This document shows, one piece after another, positions 1 through 6,543 of a DNA stretch of 19,815 bases; within the stretch, counting starts at the first letter, position 1; every line of letters starts with the position of its first letter. Source of the stretch: Lachnospiraceae bacterium UBA7205 (lineage in GTDB: Bacteria > Bacillota > Clostridia > Lachnospirales > Lachnospiraceae). The stretch covers positions 1 through 19,815 of the forward strand of contig DKUL01000086.1 of the NCBI GenBank assembly GCA_002490665.1, given 5' to 3'. A program made the position numbers and the translations under genes. The notes under the pieces are model-generated. The model was given only the letters and a program-made list of their open reading frames with translations, did not search any database and was not told the origin of the DNA.

Positions 1-1
1 A

Positions 2-139
2 GGAGCATTACCTGCTATTATGGATGAAAAGCAGCAAACAAAAAAGGTTTCTAATATTCTTCAGGCAATGAAAAGAGAAGGAATAGTAAATGTTGAAGGC
101 ACTGGGCACAAAGCAAGATGGATGTTGGTTAATAAGTGA
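2..139 (+). CDS. C-terminal end of a winged-helix protein, probably an AlbA/RecG-like ATP-binding regulator (partial)
   Basis: An open frame enters from the left edge and stops with TGA at 137-139, giving 45 residues of a C-terminus. The segment has the look of a small winged-helix tail: a helix with IMDEKQQTKKVSNILQAMKR, then a turn and a strand pair with EGIVNVEGTGHKARWML. Such tails are common at the end of Schlafen/AlbA-type (formerly 'RecG-like') ATP-binding proteins in Firmicutes, but only the tail is visible, so the catalytic or ATP-binding part cannot be checked. Base composition is AT-rich like the RES gene downstream. The gene is followed directly by the first 11-bp repeat array. 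Identity is an inference from the tail shape only. Confidence 0.5.
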   Translation, partial: GALPAIMDEKQQTKKVSNILQAMKREGIVNVEGTGHKARWMLVNK

Positions 140-239
140 CAATTAAACATGGTTATTGGTTCATGTAAAATGGTTTAAAATTTCTAAATATTAATAAAAT
201 TGTTGTAGTTTCAATAAGTATAGCAGTATTTGAGCTAAT

Positions 240-359
240 CTTAGACTAAGTTACACTTGTTTTTTGCACTTATATTGGGTATATTCAAGTTAATCTTGGA
301 CTAAGTTGGACTTGTCTTGGACTAAACTTGGGCTAAGTTGAGCTAAATCTTAGACTAAG
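240..359 (+). repeat. Array A: degenerate 11-bp repeats, consensus CTTGGACTAAG, upstream of the RES gene
   Basis: Copies of a unit close to CTTGGACTAAG lie at 240-250, 295-305, 305-315, 316-326, 327-337, 338-348 and 349-359. From 296 on, the TTGGACT-like core starts at 296, 306, 317, 328, 338 and 350, a mean step of 10.8 bp, so successive units face the same side of the helix. The copies at 240-250 and 349-359 are perfect palindromes with one central base (CTTAG-A-CTAAG). The unit contains TAA on this strand and TAG on the other, and an 11-bp period moves these stops through all frames, so the array cannot be read as protein on either strand. It ends about 50 bp before the start of the RES gene. 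Function unknown. Confidence 0.8.
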
Positions 360-398
360 ATGGAATTTAACAACGAAAATGATTAGTAATTTTCTATG

Positions 399-404
399 GG
401 TGGA
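399..404 (+). promoter_or_regulatory. Ribosome binding site of the RES gene
   Basis: GGTGGA lies 8 bases before the ATG at 413. No other in-frame start with a purine-rich site is seen nearby, so this supports the chosen start. Confidence 0.5.
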
Positions 405-412
405 ATTTTAAA

Positions 413-1471
413 ATGATAACACTGAAAGAGTTAAGAGAAACTGGAAACAATAAAGAAGAAATAAATGGTTCAACAGAAAATAGCGAAAAAAATATTTCTG
501 AATGTGGAGGATCGTCTGATAATTTAGAAGATAAAAATGATTATTGGACATTGATGCTTTTTTGGTTAATTTTGATGCAAGAACATGAGAACGAGAATCT
601 TTGGAAAAATTTTCGGGAAGATATTAAGCATAATAGCCGTTTTTTCCCTAAAAGTGAATTGTTGGAAAAAGTAGACAATGTTTCTGTGTATGCAACTGTT
701 GAATTATGTATGGGTACAGTTTTATATAGGGCAAGGGAATATAAGAATAATGATTATTTGAAAAATAAAGAAGTGGTTGCGATTTACGGAAAACTGAATG
801 AACTTTTTCCTAATATGAAATTACAATTAGAAGATATTAAAAGTGATTCAGCAATGAATATAATTTCTCTTGCCTTGGGCGGAGATGTGAGCAAAATGGA
901 AAAACTGCGTCAGAATATTATGGAAACAGAAATAAAAGAAAAGCCGTTTTGGGGATTCGATGAGAAAAACTGTGATGCACCACCTAAAGAATACGCAGTA
1001 GCTGGACGTGCTAATTCAGCAGGAATTAGTTTTTTATATGCGGCATCTGATGAAAAGACAGCAATTATGGAGATGCGCCCGCAGATAGGACAGTATTTCA
1101 ATGTATGCAAGATTGAAATTTGTAGGAGTATTTTGCTTTTTGATTTTACATATACAACGAATGAACTGAAAGAAGATGAATATACAAAATCAGGTGATTT
1201 GTATGCGATATCAAAGGAATTTTCATATCCGAACTATGGTAATCCACAGGACTATATTCCAACTCAGTATCTTTGTGAATATTTAAGACAAAAAGGATTT
1301 GACGGAATTAGATATAAAAGTGCAGTATCGCCGGAAGGAACAAATTTGATTATTTTCGATACTGATAGTGCTGATAGGGCATATAAAATTGTAGAGTCAC
1401 GTGTGTTTGAAGTTGAGAATATAGATATTAATTTTAAGCAGATAATTCCTATTGAACCGAATAAATCTTAA
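413..1471 (+). CDS. RES-domain protein (NAD+-degrading toxin family) with an extra N-terminal domain
   Basis: The product has 352 residues. The C-terminal two thirds (about 103-320) match the RES fold. A YRAR segment (105-108) opens the domain, followed by APP (189-191), GRANSAG (198-204), FLYAASDEKTAIMEMRP (207-223) and, near the end, GFDGIRYKSA and NLIIFD. The three residues expected in the active site are R199, Y209 and E220, with the same 10 and 11 residue spacing as R31, Y41 and E52 of the Pseudomonas putida Res toxin; S303 and N311 are candidates for the remaining polar positions. RES toxins deplete NAD+. Residues 1-100 are acidic and helical, compatible with the HEPN-like N-terminal domain seen in longer RES proteins, but I cannot prove this. 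No Xre/DUF2384 antitoxin gene is adjacent, so it may act alone, for example in phage defence. Composition is AT-rich, unlike the glycan genes to the right, which suggests separate acquisition. Confidence 0.82.
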   Translation: MITLKELRETGNNKEEINGSTENSEKNISECGGSSDNLEDKNDYWTLMLFWLILMQEHENENLWKNFREDIKHNSRFFPKSELLEKVDNVSVYATVELCMGTVLYRAREYKNNDYLKNKEVVAIYGKLNELFPNMKLQLEDIKSDSAMNIISLALGGDVSKMEKLRQNIMETEIKEKPFWGFDEKNCDAPPKEYAVAGRANSAGISFLYAASDEKTAIMEMRPQIGQYFNVCKIEICRSILLFDFTYTTNELKEDEYTKSGDLYAISKEFSYPNYGNPQDYIPTQYLCEYLRQKGFDGIRYKSAVSPEGTNLIIFDTDSADRAYKIVESRVFEVENIDINFKQIIPIEPNKS

Positions 1472-1492
1472 GATAAGCAGAAAACATGAATT

Positions 1493-1547
1493 TATTTCAA
1501 ATATATTAAGGTGCTATTCAAAGTTTATTCAAGACGTATTTAAGAAT
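1493..1547 (-). repeat. Array B: five units of an 11-bp repeat (TATTCAAG type) just after the RES gene
   Basis: Units TATTTCAA, TATTAAGG, TATTCAAA, TATTCAAG and TATTTAAG start at 1493, 1504, 1515, 1526 and 1537, exactly 11 bp apart. Read on the - strand the core is CTTGAATA, related to the CTTGGA core of array A, so array B points the opposite way. It begins about 20 bp after the stop codon of the RES gene. Confidence 0.65.
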
Positions 1548-1570
1548 GAATAAGGGAAATTAGCTCATTT

Positions 1571-1643
1571 TTGGACTGACTTACAAATCTTGGACTAAAT
1601 TGTGTTTGTTTTGAACTAAGTTGAGCTAGATTTTTGGACTAAG
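1571..1643 (+). repeat. Array C: CTTGGACTAA-type repeats in the same orientation as array A
   Basis: TTGGACTGAC (1571), CTTGGACTAAA (1589-1599), TTGAACTAAG (1611), TTGAGCTAGA (1621) and TTGGACTAAG (1634-1643) repeat the array A unit. The steps between cores are 19, 21, 10 and 13 bp, so phasing is looser than in array A and some units appear to be lost. Confidence 0.7.
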
Positions 1644-1822
1644 TTATTTTAATGAAACAGTTGGATTCATATTTCATTTTAGAAAAATGAATGAAAGAGA
1701 TGTGTTATTAGAAAACATATTGAAAATATGTATTAATTTTATGGGATTTGATGTCTTTATGTAAATTTCCAGCCATTTACTAATGATTTAAATGTGAGTG
1801 CTGAAAGCTTACTTATAGCAAT

Positions 1823-1843
1823 TCGCCAGCCGATGGCTGGCGA
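1823..1843. other. GC-rich hairpin, 9-bp stem and 3-base loop
   Basis: TCGCCAGCC-GAT-GGCTGGCGA is a perfect inverted repeat in an otherwise AT-rich stretch. No T run follows on either strand, so it is not a normal intrinsic terminator. It could be an RNA element, a protein site or a recombination target; nothing around it decides this. Confidence 0.6.
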
Positions 1844-1864
1844 TATAGATTGGTACAAATTTAC

Positions 1865-1912
1865 CCAAGCAATATCCAAGGTTTACTCAAGATTTATCCA
1901 AGGTTATCCAAG
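1865..1912 (-). repeat. Array D: five CCAAG units at 11-bp spacing, inverted relative to array A
   Basis: CCAAG or TCAAG cores start at 1865, 1876, 1887, 1898 and 1908, with steps of 11, 11, 11 and 10 bp. On the - strand the unit reads CTTGGATAAA, clearly related to the array A unit CTTGGACTAA. Together with array B it places inverted copies of the repeat to the right of the RES gene. Confidence 0.7.
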
Positions 1913-2104
1913 CCTGTGCTTCTAAAATTTGCAATAACCAGAAAAATAAGCTGATATTGAGGATAATATAAATAAAAAAATCCTCATTTTATCATAATTT
2001 GCGATATAGACAAACACACCGTAGCAACGTGAGGGTGGCAGGACTGTTGGGTCTGGTAGGGTTGCAACTATCATCGAGTAATCAGTAAAAAGTTGGATTT
2101 TATG

Positions 2105-2135
2105 GGGCTTTCCGAGAAATCGGGAAGCCCTTTTT
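2105..2135 (+). terminator. Strong Rho-independent terminator
   Basis: An 11-bp stem (2105-2115 with 2120-2130, one G-T pair) closes a GAAA tetraloop and is followed by TTTTT at 2131-2135. This is a textbook intrinsic terminator for transcription from the left. The gene it originally served is not obvious; the nearest intact gene upstream ends at 1471. It may belong to a degraded gene or to the end of a former mobile element. Confidence 0.8.
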
Positions 2136-2250
2136 GAAACTTTGCAACAGTGAAAATGTGTAAAGCGGTGCCCAAACGGTGCCATAAAAGAGATGGGGAT
2201 GCGGACAAAAAGTTGGACTCCCCAAGGACTCCGAAAGGAGCTGAATTACG

Positions 2251-2752
2251 ATGTATTCACAAGACAGAATCGACATTGCACTGTAGATTTACCATCAGTG
2301 CGGATCTGTGACAGAAACAATCCGTCTTCTGGACTATCCTGCCAGAAGGTTCTTATACACATGGCTTGGGAATGAGGGGATCCCCAGCCCCCCGCGGAAA
2401 GAATTGGCTCATGTCAATACGGCGGGGCATCCCGGAAATCCATCCCTTGAAGTAAAAATGGATGCATTACACCGTTGCTTTGAGCTGGGGGAAAGTATAA
2501 AATCAGTATCAGAGGAGATCGGATACACCAGGGTGAGTATATATGCCTGGCGGAAAAAATATCTCCGCGGAGGTACTGCTGCTTTGAAAAACGATAAAAA
2601 TATACCGCCGGACACCCTGAAAGATGGAAACACCCCGGAATGAGATTGAACAGCTCCATGCGCAGATGCAGGATATGCAGATGGAGATTGACATATTGGA
2701 AGAAACCATCAATGTCCTAAAAAAGACCCTGGCATCGACCAGAGCGCCCTGA
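2251..2752 (+). pseudogene. IS3-family transposase OrfA, broken by a stop codon and a frameshift
   Basis: A start ATG at 2251 sits 10 bases after GAAAGGAG (2233-2240). The reading begins MYSQDRIDIAL, then meets TAG at 2284-2286 where the family has a sense codon (usually in a V/L-x-Y-x-x-G context), and continues with IYHQCGSVTETIRLLDYP. The helix-turn-helix segment (ESIKSVSEEIGYTRVSIYAW, about 2493-2552) is intact. Near 2638 the frame changes, best explained by loss of two bases, so the old frame stops at 2643. In the shifted frame the leucine zipper (NEIEQLHAQMQDMQMEIDIL) continues to the slippery site and the natural OrfA stop at 2750-2752. Confidence 0.8.
2719..2725 (+). promoter_or_regulatory. 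Slippery heptamer A-AAA-AAG for programmed -1 frameshifting
   Basis: The heptamer sits in the correct phase of the (repaired) OrfA frame. A -1 slip changes the reading from VLKKTL to VLKKDPGID and enters the OrfB frame. This is the classic IS3 way of making the OrfAB fusion transposase. It is preserved although the genes around it are dead. Confidence 0.8.
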
Positions 2753-2769
2753 AAAACAGGGAAAAGGCA

Positions 2770-3442
2770 GTGACCGTCGATGCCCTGAAAGATAAATACA
2801 CACTGCCGTCCCTTTTGAAGAGGGTCTCCCTTTCCAAAAGCAGTTATTATTACCGGAAGGCAGTTTTATGCCAGGAGGATAAATACAGCAGTATCCGCAG
2901 GAAGATCACAGAATTATTCCATGAAAATGTGGGGCGCTACGGATACAGAGGGATCCATGGTCTTCTAAAGCGGGAAGGGATCACCCTTTCTGAAAAAGTG
3001 GTCCGGCGGCTCATGCTGGAGGAAGGCCTTTGGGTAAAGGTTAAAAGACGACGAAAGTGCAGCTCTTATCAGGGAGAAATCTCTCCTTCCGTGCCCAATG
3101 TGCTGGAAAGGGACTTCCATGCAGACAGGCCAAACGAGAAATGGATCACGGACATTACCGAGTTTGCCCTGCCGGACAATTGGAACAAGCCCGGATGCCC
3201 CCTGGTAAACCGTATGCCCGACCAGGCAATATCCAGCCTGGGGAAAGGTGGGCGCCCCCCTTATCCATTCGGACAGGGAATGCCATTACCGCTGGCCGGG
3301 CTGGATCAGCCAGATGGAACAGGCGGGGCTTGAACGTTCTATGTCAAAGAAAGGATGCTCTCCTGACAATTCTGTCTGTGAAGGGCTGTTTGACCGCATA
3401 AAAACGAAATGTTTTATAACAGGGTTCATGTCTATTGAATAA
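2770..3442 (+). pseudogene. IS3-family transposase OrfB (DDE integrase core), degraded
   Basis: The N-terminal helical part (LLKRVSLSKSSYYYR) and the HTH_21-like region (GRYGYRGIHGLL, KVVRRLMLEEGL) are intact. The first catalytic Asp is in WITDITEF (about 3143-3166). Just after LPD (near 3178) roughly 20 codons that normally link the first Asp to the next conserved block are missing, then the frame changes near 3200 and again near 3250. The second Asp survives in IHSD (3263-3274) but the next Gly is replaced by Glu, and the catalytic Glu survives in DNSVCEG. The frame stops at 3440-3442 well before the normal C-terminus. The fragment from 2770 to 3333 is still open in one frame but has lost the second half of the active site. 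Confidence 0.85.
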
Positions 3443-3471
3443 TCAAAGCGCTTTGTCGAAATGAAAAGGAT

Positions 3472-3554
3472 TTGTTACTGCTAAGTCCGTGAGAAAACGT
3501 TTTACCTGTTACTGGAACAGAGTGAACAGTAACAAGGATTATGTTACCGTTCAC
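3472..3554. repeat. Nested palindromic repeat built on GTTACTG / CAGTAAC
   Basis: TTGTTACTG (3472-3480) and TGTTACTG (3507-3514) are direct copies; CAGTAACA (3527-3534) is their inverse. The longest hairpin is GTGAACAGTAAC (3522-3533) with GTTACCGTTCAC (3543-3554), 12 positions with one mismatch and a 9-base loop. The block lies directly between the dead IS element and the glycan locus. It could be a REP/MITE-like element or a junction scar. No T run follows, so it is not a plain terminator. Confidence 0.65.
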
Positions 3555-3607
3555 ACAGAATTATTTCCAAATTTATCTCATTCACCATAATTAAGTTTTT
3601 AATTATA

Positions 3608-3636
3608 TTGTGTTTATCGCCAATGTGACATATACT
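3608..3636 (+). promoter_or_regulatory. Possible promoter for the ABC exporter module (weak)
   Basis: TTGTGT (3608-3613) and TATACT (3631-3636) are separated by 17 bases, and the surrounding stretch is very AT-rich. The -35 box matches the sigma-70 consensus in only three positions, so this is tentative. It is the best candidate between the palindromic repeat and the GTG at 3695. Confidence 0.35.
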
Positions 3637-3694
3637 ATAAATTAAAGATTCTAATATGGATAACAGGTAAAACGTGGAAGGATGGACAATATAG

Positions 3695-5434
3695 GTGCTT
3701 AAAATATTAAAAAAGATAAATATACTGATGGATAGAAAACAAAAGGGCGCGATGGCGCGGCTGTTTGTGATGATGCTGGTATCGGCGGGACTTGAGACGG
3801 GCGCCGTGATGATGGTGATGGCTGTCGTGCAGCTGATTCTCGACCCGGTGGCGCTGGCGCAGGGAGAGACGTACCAGAGAATCTGTGAACTGCTCAATCT
3901 GCAGGACACCGTGCAGTTTTCCGTGCTGGCGATTTTATTCCTGATTTTTCTGTATGTGGCAAAAAATATATTCCAGTTTTTTTTGCAGAGAAGCCTGTAC
4001 CGGTTTGTGTACAGCAACCAGTTTCAGACAGCATCCAACCTGATGAAGAATTTTGTCAGGCGTGAGTATGAGTACTACCTGAATGCAGAGACTTCCGTGA
4101 TCCAGCGCAGCATTACGGCTGACGTGAGCAATATGTACGCGCTGATTATGGCAGTATTACAGATTGCATCGGAAGCGACGGTCGCCGTGTTCCTCGTGAT
4201 TGCGCTCGCGGTGCAGGATCCTGTCATGACCGTTGTCATCGCGGTGCTCCTGGTCGTGACCCTTGTTGTCATCAAGAATATCATCAAGCCGATTATGAAC
4301 CGCACTGGCAAGGAAAACCAGGATTACGGCGCATCCATGTTTGCGTGGATTTCCCAGACGGTGCAGGGCATCAAGGAAATCAAGGTCGCCGGGCGCGAGC
4401 AGTATTTTATCGGTGAGTACTGTAAGGTGGGCGAGGGCTATGTGAAGGCGATGGAGCGGTTCAGCCTTTTTAATAACACACCCAAGCTTTTGATAGAGAC
4501 TGTCTGCATGGCAGGTCTTCTGGGTTATATACTGGCGCTGATTGTGATGGGGGCGGATGTGTCGGCGATGGTTTCCCTGTTTGCGGCGTTTGGGATTGCG
4601 GCGATGCGTCTGCTTCCCGCTGCAAGCCGCATCAACAACCAGCTGACCAGCATGGCGTTCAACGAGCCGTTTTTCTTCAATGTCAGCGACAACCTTGTCG
4701 AGGAGACGGACGCGGCGCACACGGATATTTCCTATGCGGTCGTTGCAAAGGAAAAGCTTCCTGTCACAAGGGCGCTTACGCTTTCCGACATCACCTATCA
4801 TTATCCGAATTCGGACAAGCTGATTTTTGACCATGCGACCGTGTCATTCCCAATCGGAAAGTCCATCGGCATCGTGGGGGCGAGCGGCGCGGGGAAGACG
4901 ACGATTATCGATGTGCTGCTCGGGCTGCTGAAGCTCCAGGGCGGCAGGGTGCTTGCCGATGATGTTGACATACAGGAGCATTACAGGGAATGGCTTGCCA
5001 ATGTGGGGTATATCCCGCAGATGATTTTCCTGCTGGATGCGGATATCCGCAAGAATGTCGCGTTTGGGATTCCCGAGGAGGAAATTGACGACCAAAGGCT
5101 CTGGTACGCGCTGAAGGAGGCGCAGCTTGACGCATTTGTGCAGACCCTTCCGGAAGGGGTGTACACGGGTATCGGGGAGCGCGGCATCCGGCTTTCCGGA
5201 GGACAGCGCCAGAGAATCGGTATTGCGCGGGCGCTCTACCATGACCCCGAGGTGCTGATTCTCGACGAGGCGACTTCGGCGCTTGACAACGACACGGAGG
5301 CGGCAATCATGGAGTCCATCAACAGGCTGCATGGTAAAAAAACACTTGTTATTATAGCGCACAGGCTACAGACCATTGAAAAATGCGATATGGTATTCCG
5401 GGTGGATGACGGGGCGATTATAAAAGAGCGGTAA
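3695..5434 (+). CDS. ABC exporter, half-transporter of PglK/MsbA type (candidate glycan flippase)
   Basis: The product has 579 residues: about six membrane segments in residues 20-310, then an ATPase domain. Visible motifs are Walker A GASGAGKTT (395-403), a Q-loop in VGYIPQMIFL, signature LSGGQ (500-504), Walker B with D524-E525, a D-loop (ATSALD) and H556 in IIAHRL. The stretch around the Q-loop, with IRKNVAFGI after it, resembles PglK, which flips lipid-linked oligosaccharides across the membrane. Such half-transporters act as homodimers. The gene is 44 bases upstream of a glycosyltransferase, which fits a role in exporting the glycan built here. The start is GTG at 3695, with GGAAGG 13 bases upstream, a long spacing; ATG at 3728 is an alternative but has no ribosome site. 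A lipid or drug exporter is less likely given the neighbours. Confidence 0.85.
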   Translation: MLKILKKINILMDRKQKGAMARLFVMMLVSAGLETGAVMMVMAVVQLILDPVALAQGETYQRICELLNLQDTVQFSVLAILFLIFLYVAKNIFQFFLQRSLYRFVYSNQFQTASNLMKNFVRREYEYYLNAETSVIQRSITADVSNMYALIMAVLQIASEATVAVFLVIALAVQDPVMTVVIAVLLVVTLVVIKNIIKPIMNRTGKENQDYGASMFAWISQTVQGIKEIKVAGREQYFIGEYCKVGEGYVKAMERFSLFNNTPKLLIETVCMAGLLGYILALIVMGADVSAMVSLFAAFGIAAMRLLPAASRINNQLTSMAFNEPFFFNVSDNLVEETDAAHTDISYAVVAKEKLPVTRALTLSDITYHYPNSDKLIFDHATVSFPIGKSIGIVGASGAGKTTIIDVLLGLLKLQGGRVLADDVDIQEHYREWLANVGYIPQMIFLLDADIRKNVAFGIPEEEIDDQRLWYALKEAQLDAFVQTLPEGVYTGIGERGIRLSGGQRQRIGIARALYHDPEVLILDEATSALDNDTEAAIMESINRLHGKKTLVIIAHRLQTIEKCDMVFRVDDGAIIKER

Positions 5435-5478
5435 AAAGGATAAAAAAATAAAAGACAGAAGGGAAGTGGCAGCAGATT

Positions 5479-6519
5479 ATGAAGCTTAGTATCGTGGTAC
5501 CAGTGTACAATATGGCGGCGGACAACAAGCTTAGGTTTTGCCTGGACTCGCTGATTAACCAGTCGATTGCGGATTATGAAATCATTGCGGTGGATGACGC
5601 TTCGACCGATGAATCCCTGGAAATTTTGCGGGAGTATGAGTCGAAGTACCCGTGGAAGTTCAAGGCGATACAGCTGTATGACAATATGAAGCAGGGCGGT
5701 GCGCGCAACAGGGGCATTGACGCTGCGCGTGGCAGATGGATTGGATTTGTGGATTCGGATGACTGGGTCGCGCCGGACATGTATGAGAAGCTGATAAAAA
5801 AGGCAGAGAAGACCGGGGCGGATGTTGTGGGATGCGATTACTGCATGGTCTCAGAGCACACCATGAATGTCGGAAAGGTGATGCCGAACAACACGCCTGA
5901 CCAGACGGGCGTGCTTGACCATGAACGCTATAAGAAGCTTGTCATGAATCCGGGGAGCATGGTGATCAAGGTCTACCTGAAGTCCGTGATTGATGATTAT
6001 CAGCTGCGGTTTCCCGAAAAGACATTTTATGAGGACAACTGTGCCTCGCCGATATGGATGCTGCACTTCACGCATTTTGAGAAGGTGGAGGAACCGCTCT
6101 ATTACTATTACCAGCATGATGCTTCGACTGTCCATTCCGTCAGCATGGAGAAGTGCGAGGCAAGGCTGCTGATGGGGAAACGCCTGATAGAGGAGGCGCG
6201 CAGGTATGGCATTTACAAGCCGTACAGGCTGGAGTTTGAGTTTGCATTCTCAAAGCTTTATTATATGAATACGCTTTTTACGTACATGCTGGGGATGAAA
6301 AGGCCGAAATTAAGTTTTCTGAAGCAGATAGCGGAGGGGATGCAGCATGAATTTCCTGATTTTCAGGAAAATATCTATTACCTGAAGGCGTTTGACGAGG
6401 AACAGAAAAAACTTGCGGCAATGCATATGCAGTCGCCGTTTCGGTTTCTGGTCTATTTCCGTCTGCTCTATTTTTACCGCAATAAAATCCGCCGGAAGAA
6501 AGAGCAGGATGAAACATAG
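5479..6519 (+). CDS. Family 2 glycosyltransferase (GT-A fold)
   Basis: The 346-residue product starts with the standard GT2 strand SIVVPVYN and carries the nucleotide-binding VDDAS (D39-D40) and the metal-binding DSDD (92-95) preceded by GGARNRGIDAARG. These parts show a cytoplasmic sugar transferase that uses a nucleotide-activated donor. The C-terminal 130 residues are basic and contain aromatic clusters, which suggests loose membrane contact, but there is no clear membrane segment. Donor and acceptor cannot be read from the sequence. It is the only stand-alone glycosyltransferase in the window, so it may assemble the glycan that the neighbouring exporter moves; transfer of pseudaminic acid by it is possible but not shown. 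AAGGGAAG lies upstream of the ATG at rather long spacing. Confidence 0.88.
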   Translation: MKLSIVVPVYNMAADNKLRFCLDSLINQSIADYEIIAVDDASTDESLEILREYESKYPWKFKAIQLYDNMKQGGARNRGIDAARGRWIGFVDSDDWVAPDMYEKLIKKAEKTGADVVGCDYCMVSEHTMNVGKVMPNNTPDQTGVLDHERYKKLVMNPGSMVIKVYLKSVIDDYQLRFPEKTFYEDNCASPIWMLHFTHFEKVEEPLYYYYQHDASTVHSVSMEKCEARLLMGKRLIEEARRYGIYKPYRLEFEFAFSKLYYMNTLFTYMLGMKRPKLSFLKQIAEGMQHEFPDFQENIYYLKAFDEEQKKLAAMHMQSPFRFLVYFRLLYFYRNKIRRKKEQDET

Positions 6520-6543
6520 CCAGCAACAGAAAAGGGAGCAGAT

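Larger units (their letters stand above)
1472..1921. other. AT-rich non-coding stretch with repeat arrays B, C and D
   Basis: About 450 bases without a credible gene follow the RES gene. The stretch holds three groups of repeats related to array A (listed separately), a small AT hairpin at 1715-1731 (ACATATT-GAA-AATATGT) and a GC-rich hairpin at 1823-1843. The only longer open frame on the + strand runs through array D from 1849 to about 1974 and has no visible start codon with a ribosome binding site. I see no promoter I would defend. Confidence 0.6.
2199..3442 (+). mobile_element. Decayed IS3-family insertion sequence, right end missing
   Basis: The two overlapping reading frames, the helix-turn-helix plus leucine zipper of OrfA, the slippery heptamer and the OrfB integrase core identify an IS3-family element. 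The left end probably lies near 2199-2222, where GGACAAAAAGTTGGACTCC resembles IS3-type terminal repeats with a GTTGGAC core. The matching inverted copy is not found to the right, and the OrfB frame stops early at 3442, so the right end has been lost. At least one nonsense codon, several frameshifts and an internal deletion show that it is not active. Confidence 0.8.

Noticed and set aside
240..1912. CRISPR array as explanation for the repeats
   Set aside because: Units are 11 bp, degenerate and contiguous, without unique spacers of constant length, and no cas gene is near.
1958..1986. TGAGGAT/ATCCTCA inverted repeat as a terminator
   Set aside because: The stem is only 7 bp with a 15-base AT loop; too weak to call although TTTT follows.
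1922..2185. 87-codon open frame on the - strand near the terminator
   Set aside because: It runs through the terminator stem and an AT-rich hairpin, has no ribosome site, and its translation resembles no family; more likely non-coding.
4157..4834. 225-codon open frame on the - strand opposite the ABC exporter
   Set aside because: Same reason: a shadow of a strongly coding + strand gene, with a low-complexity basic translation.
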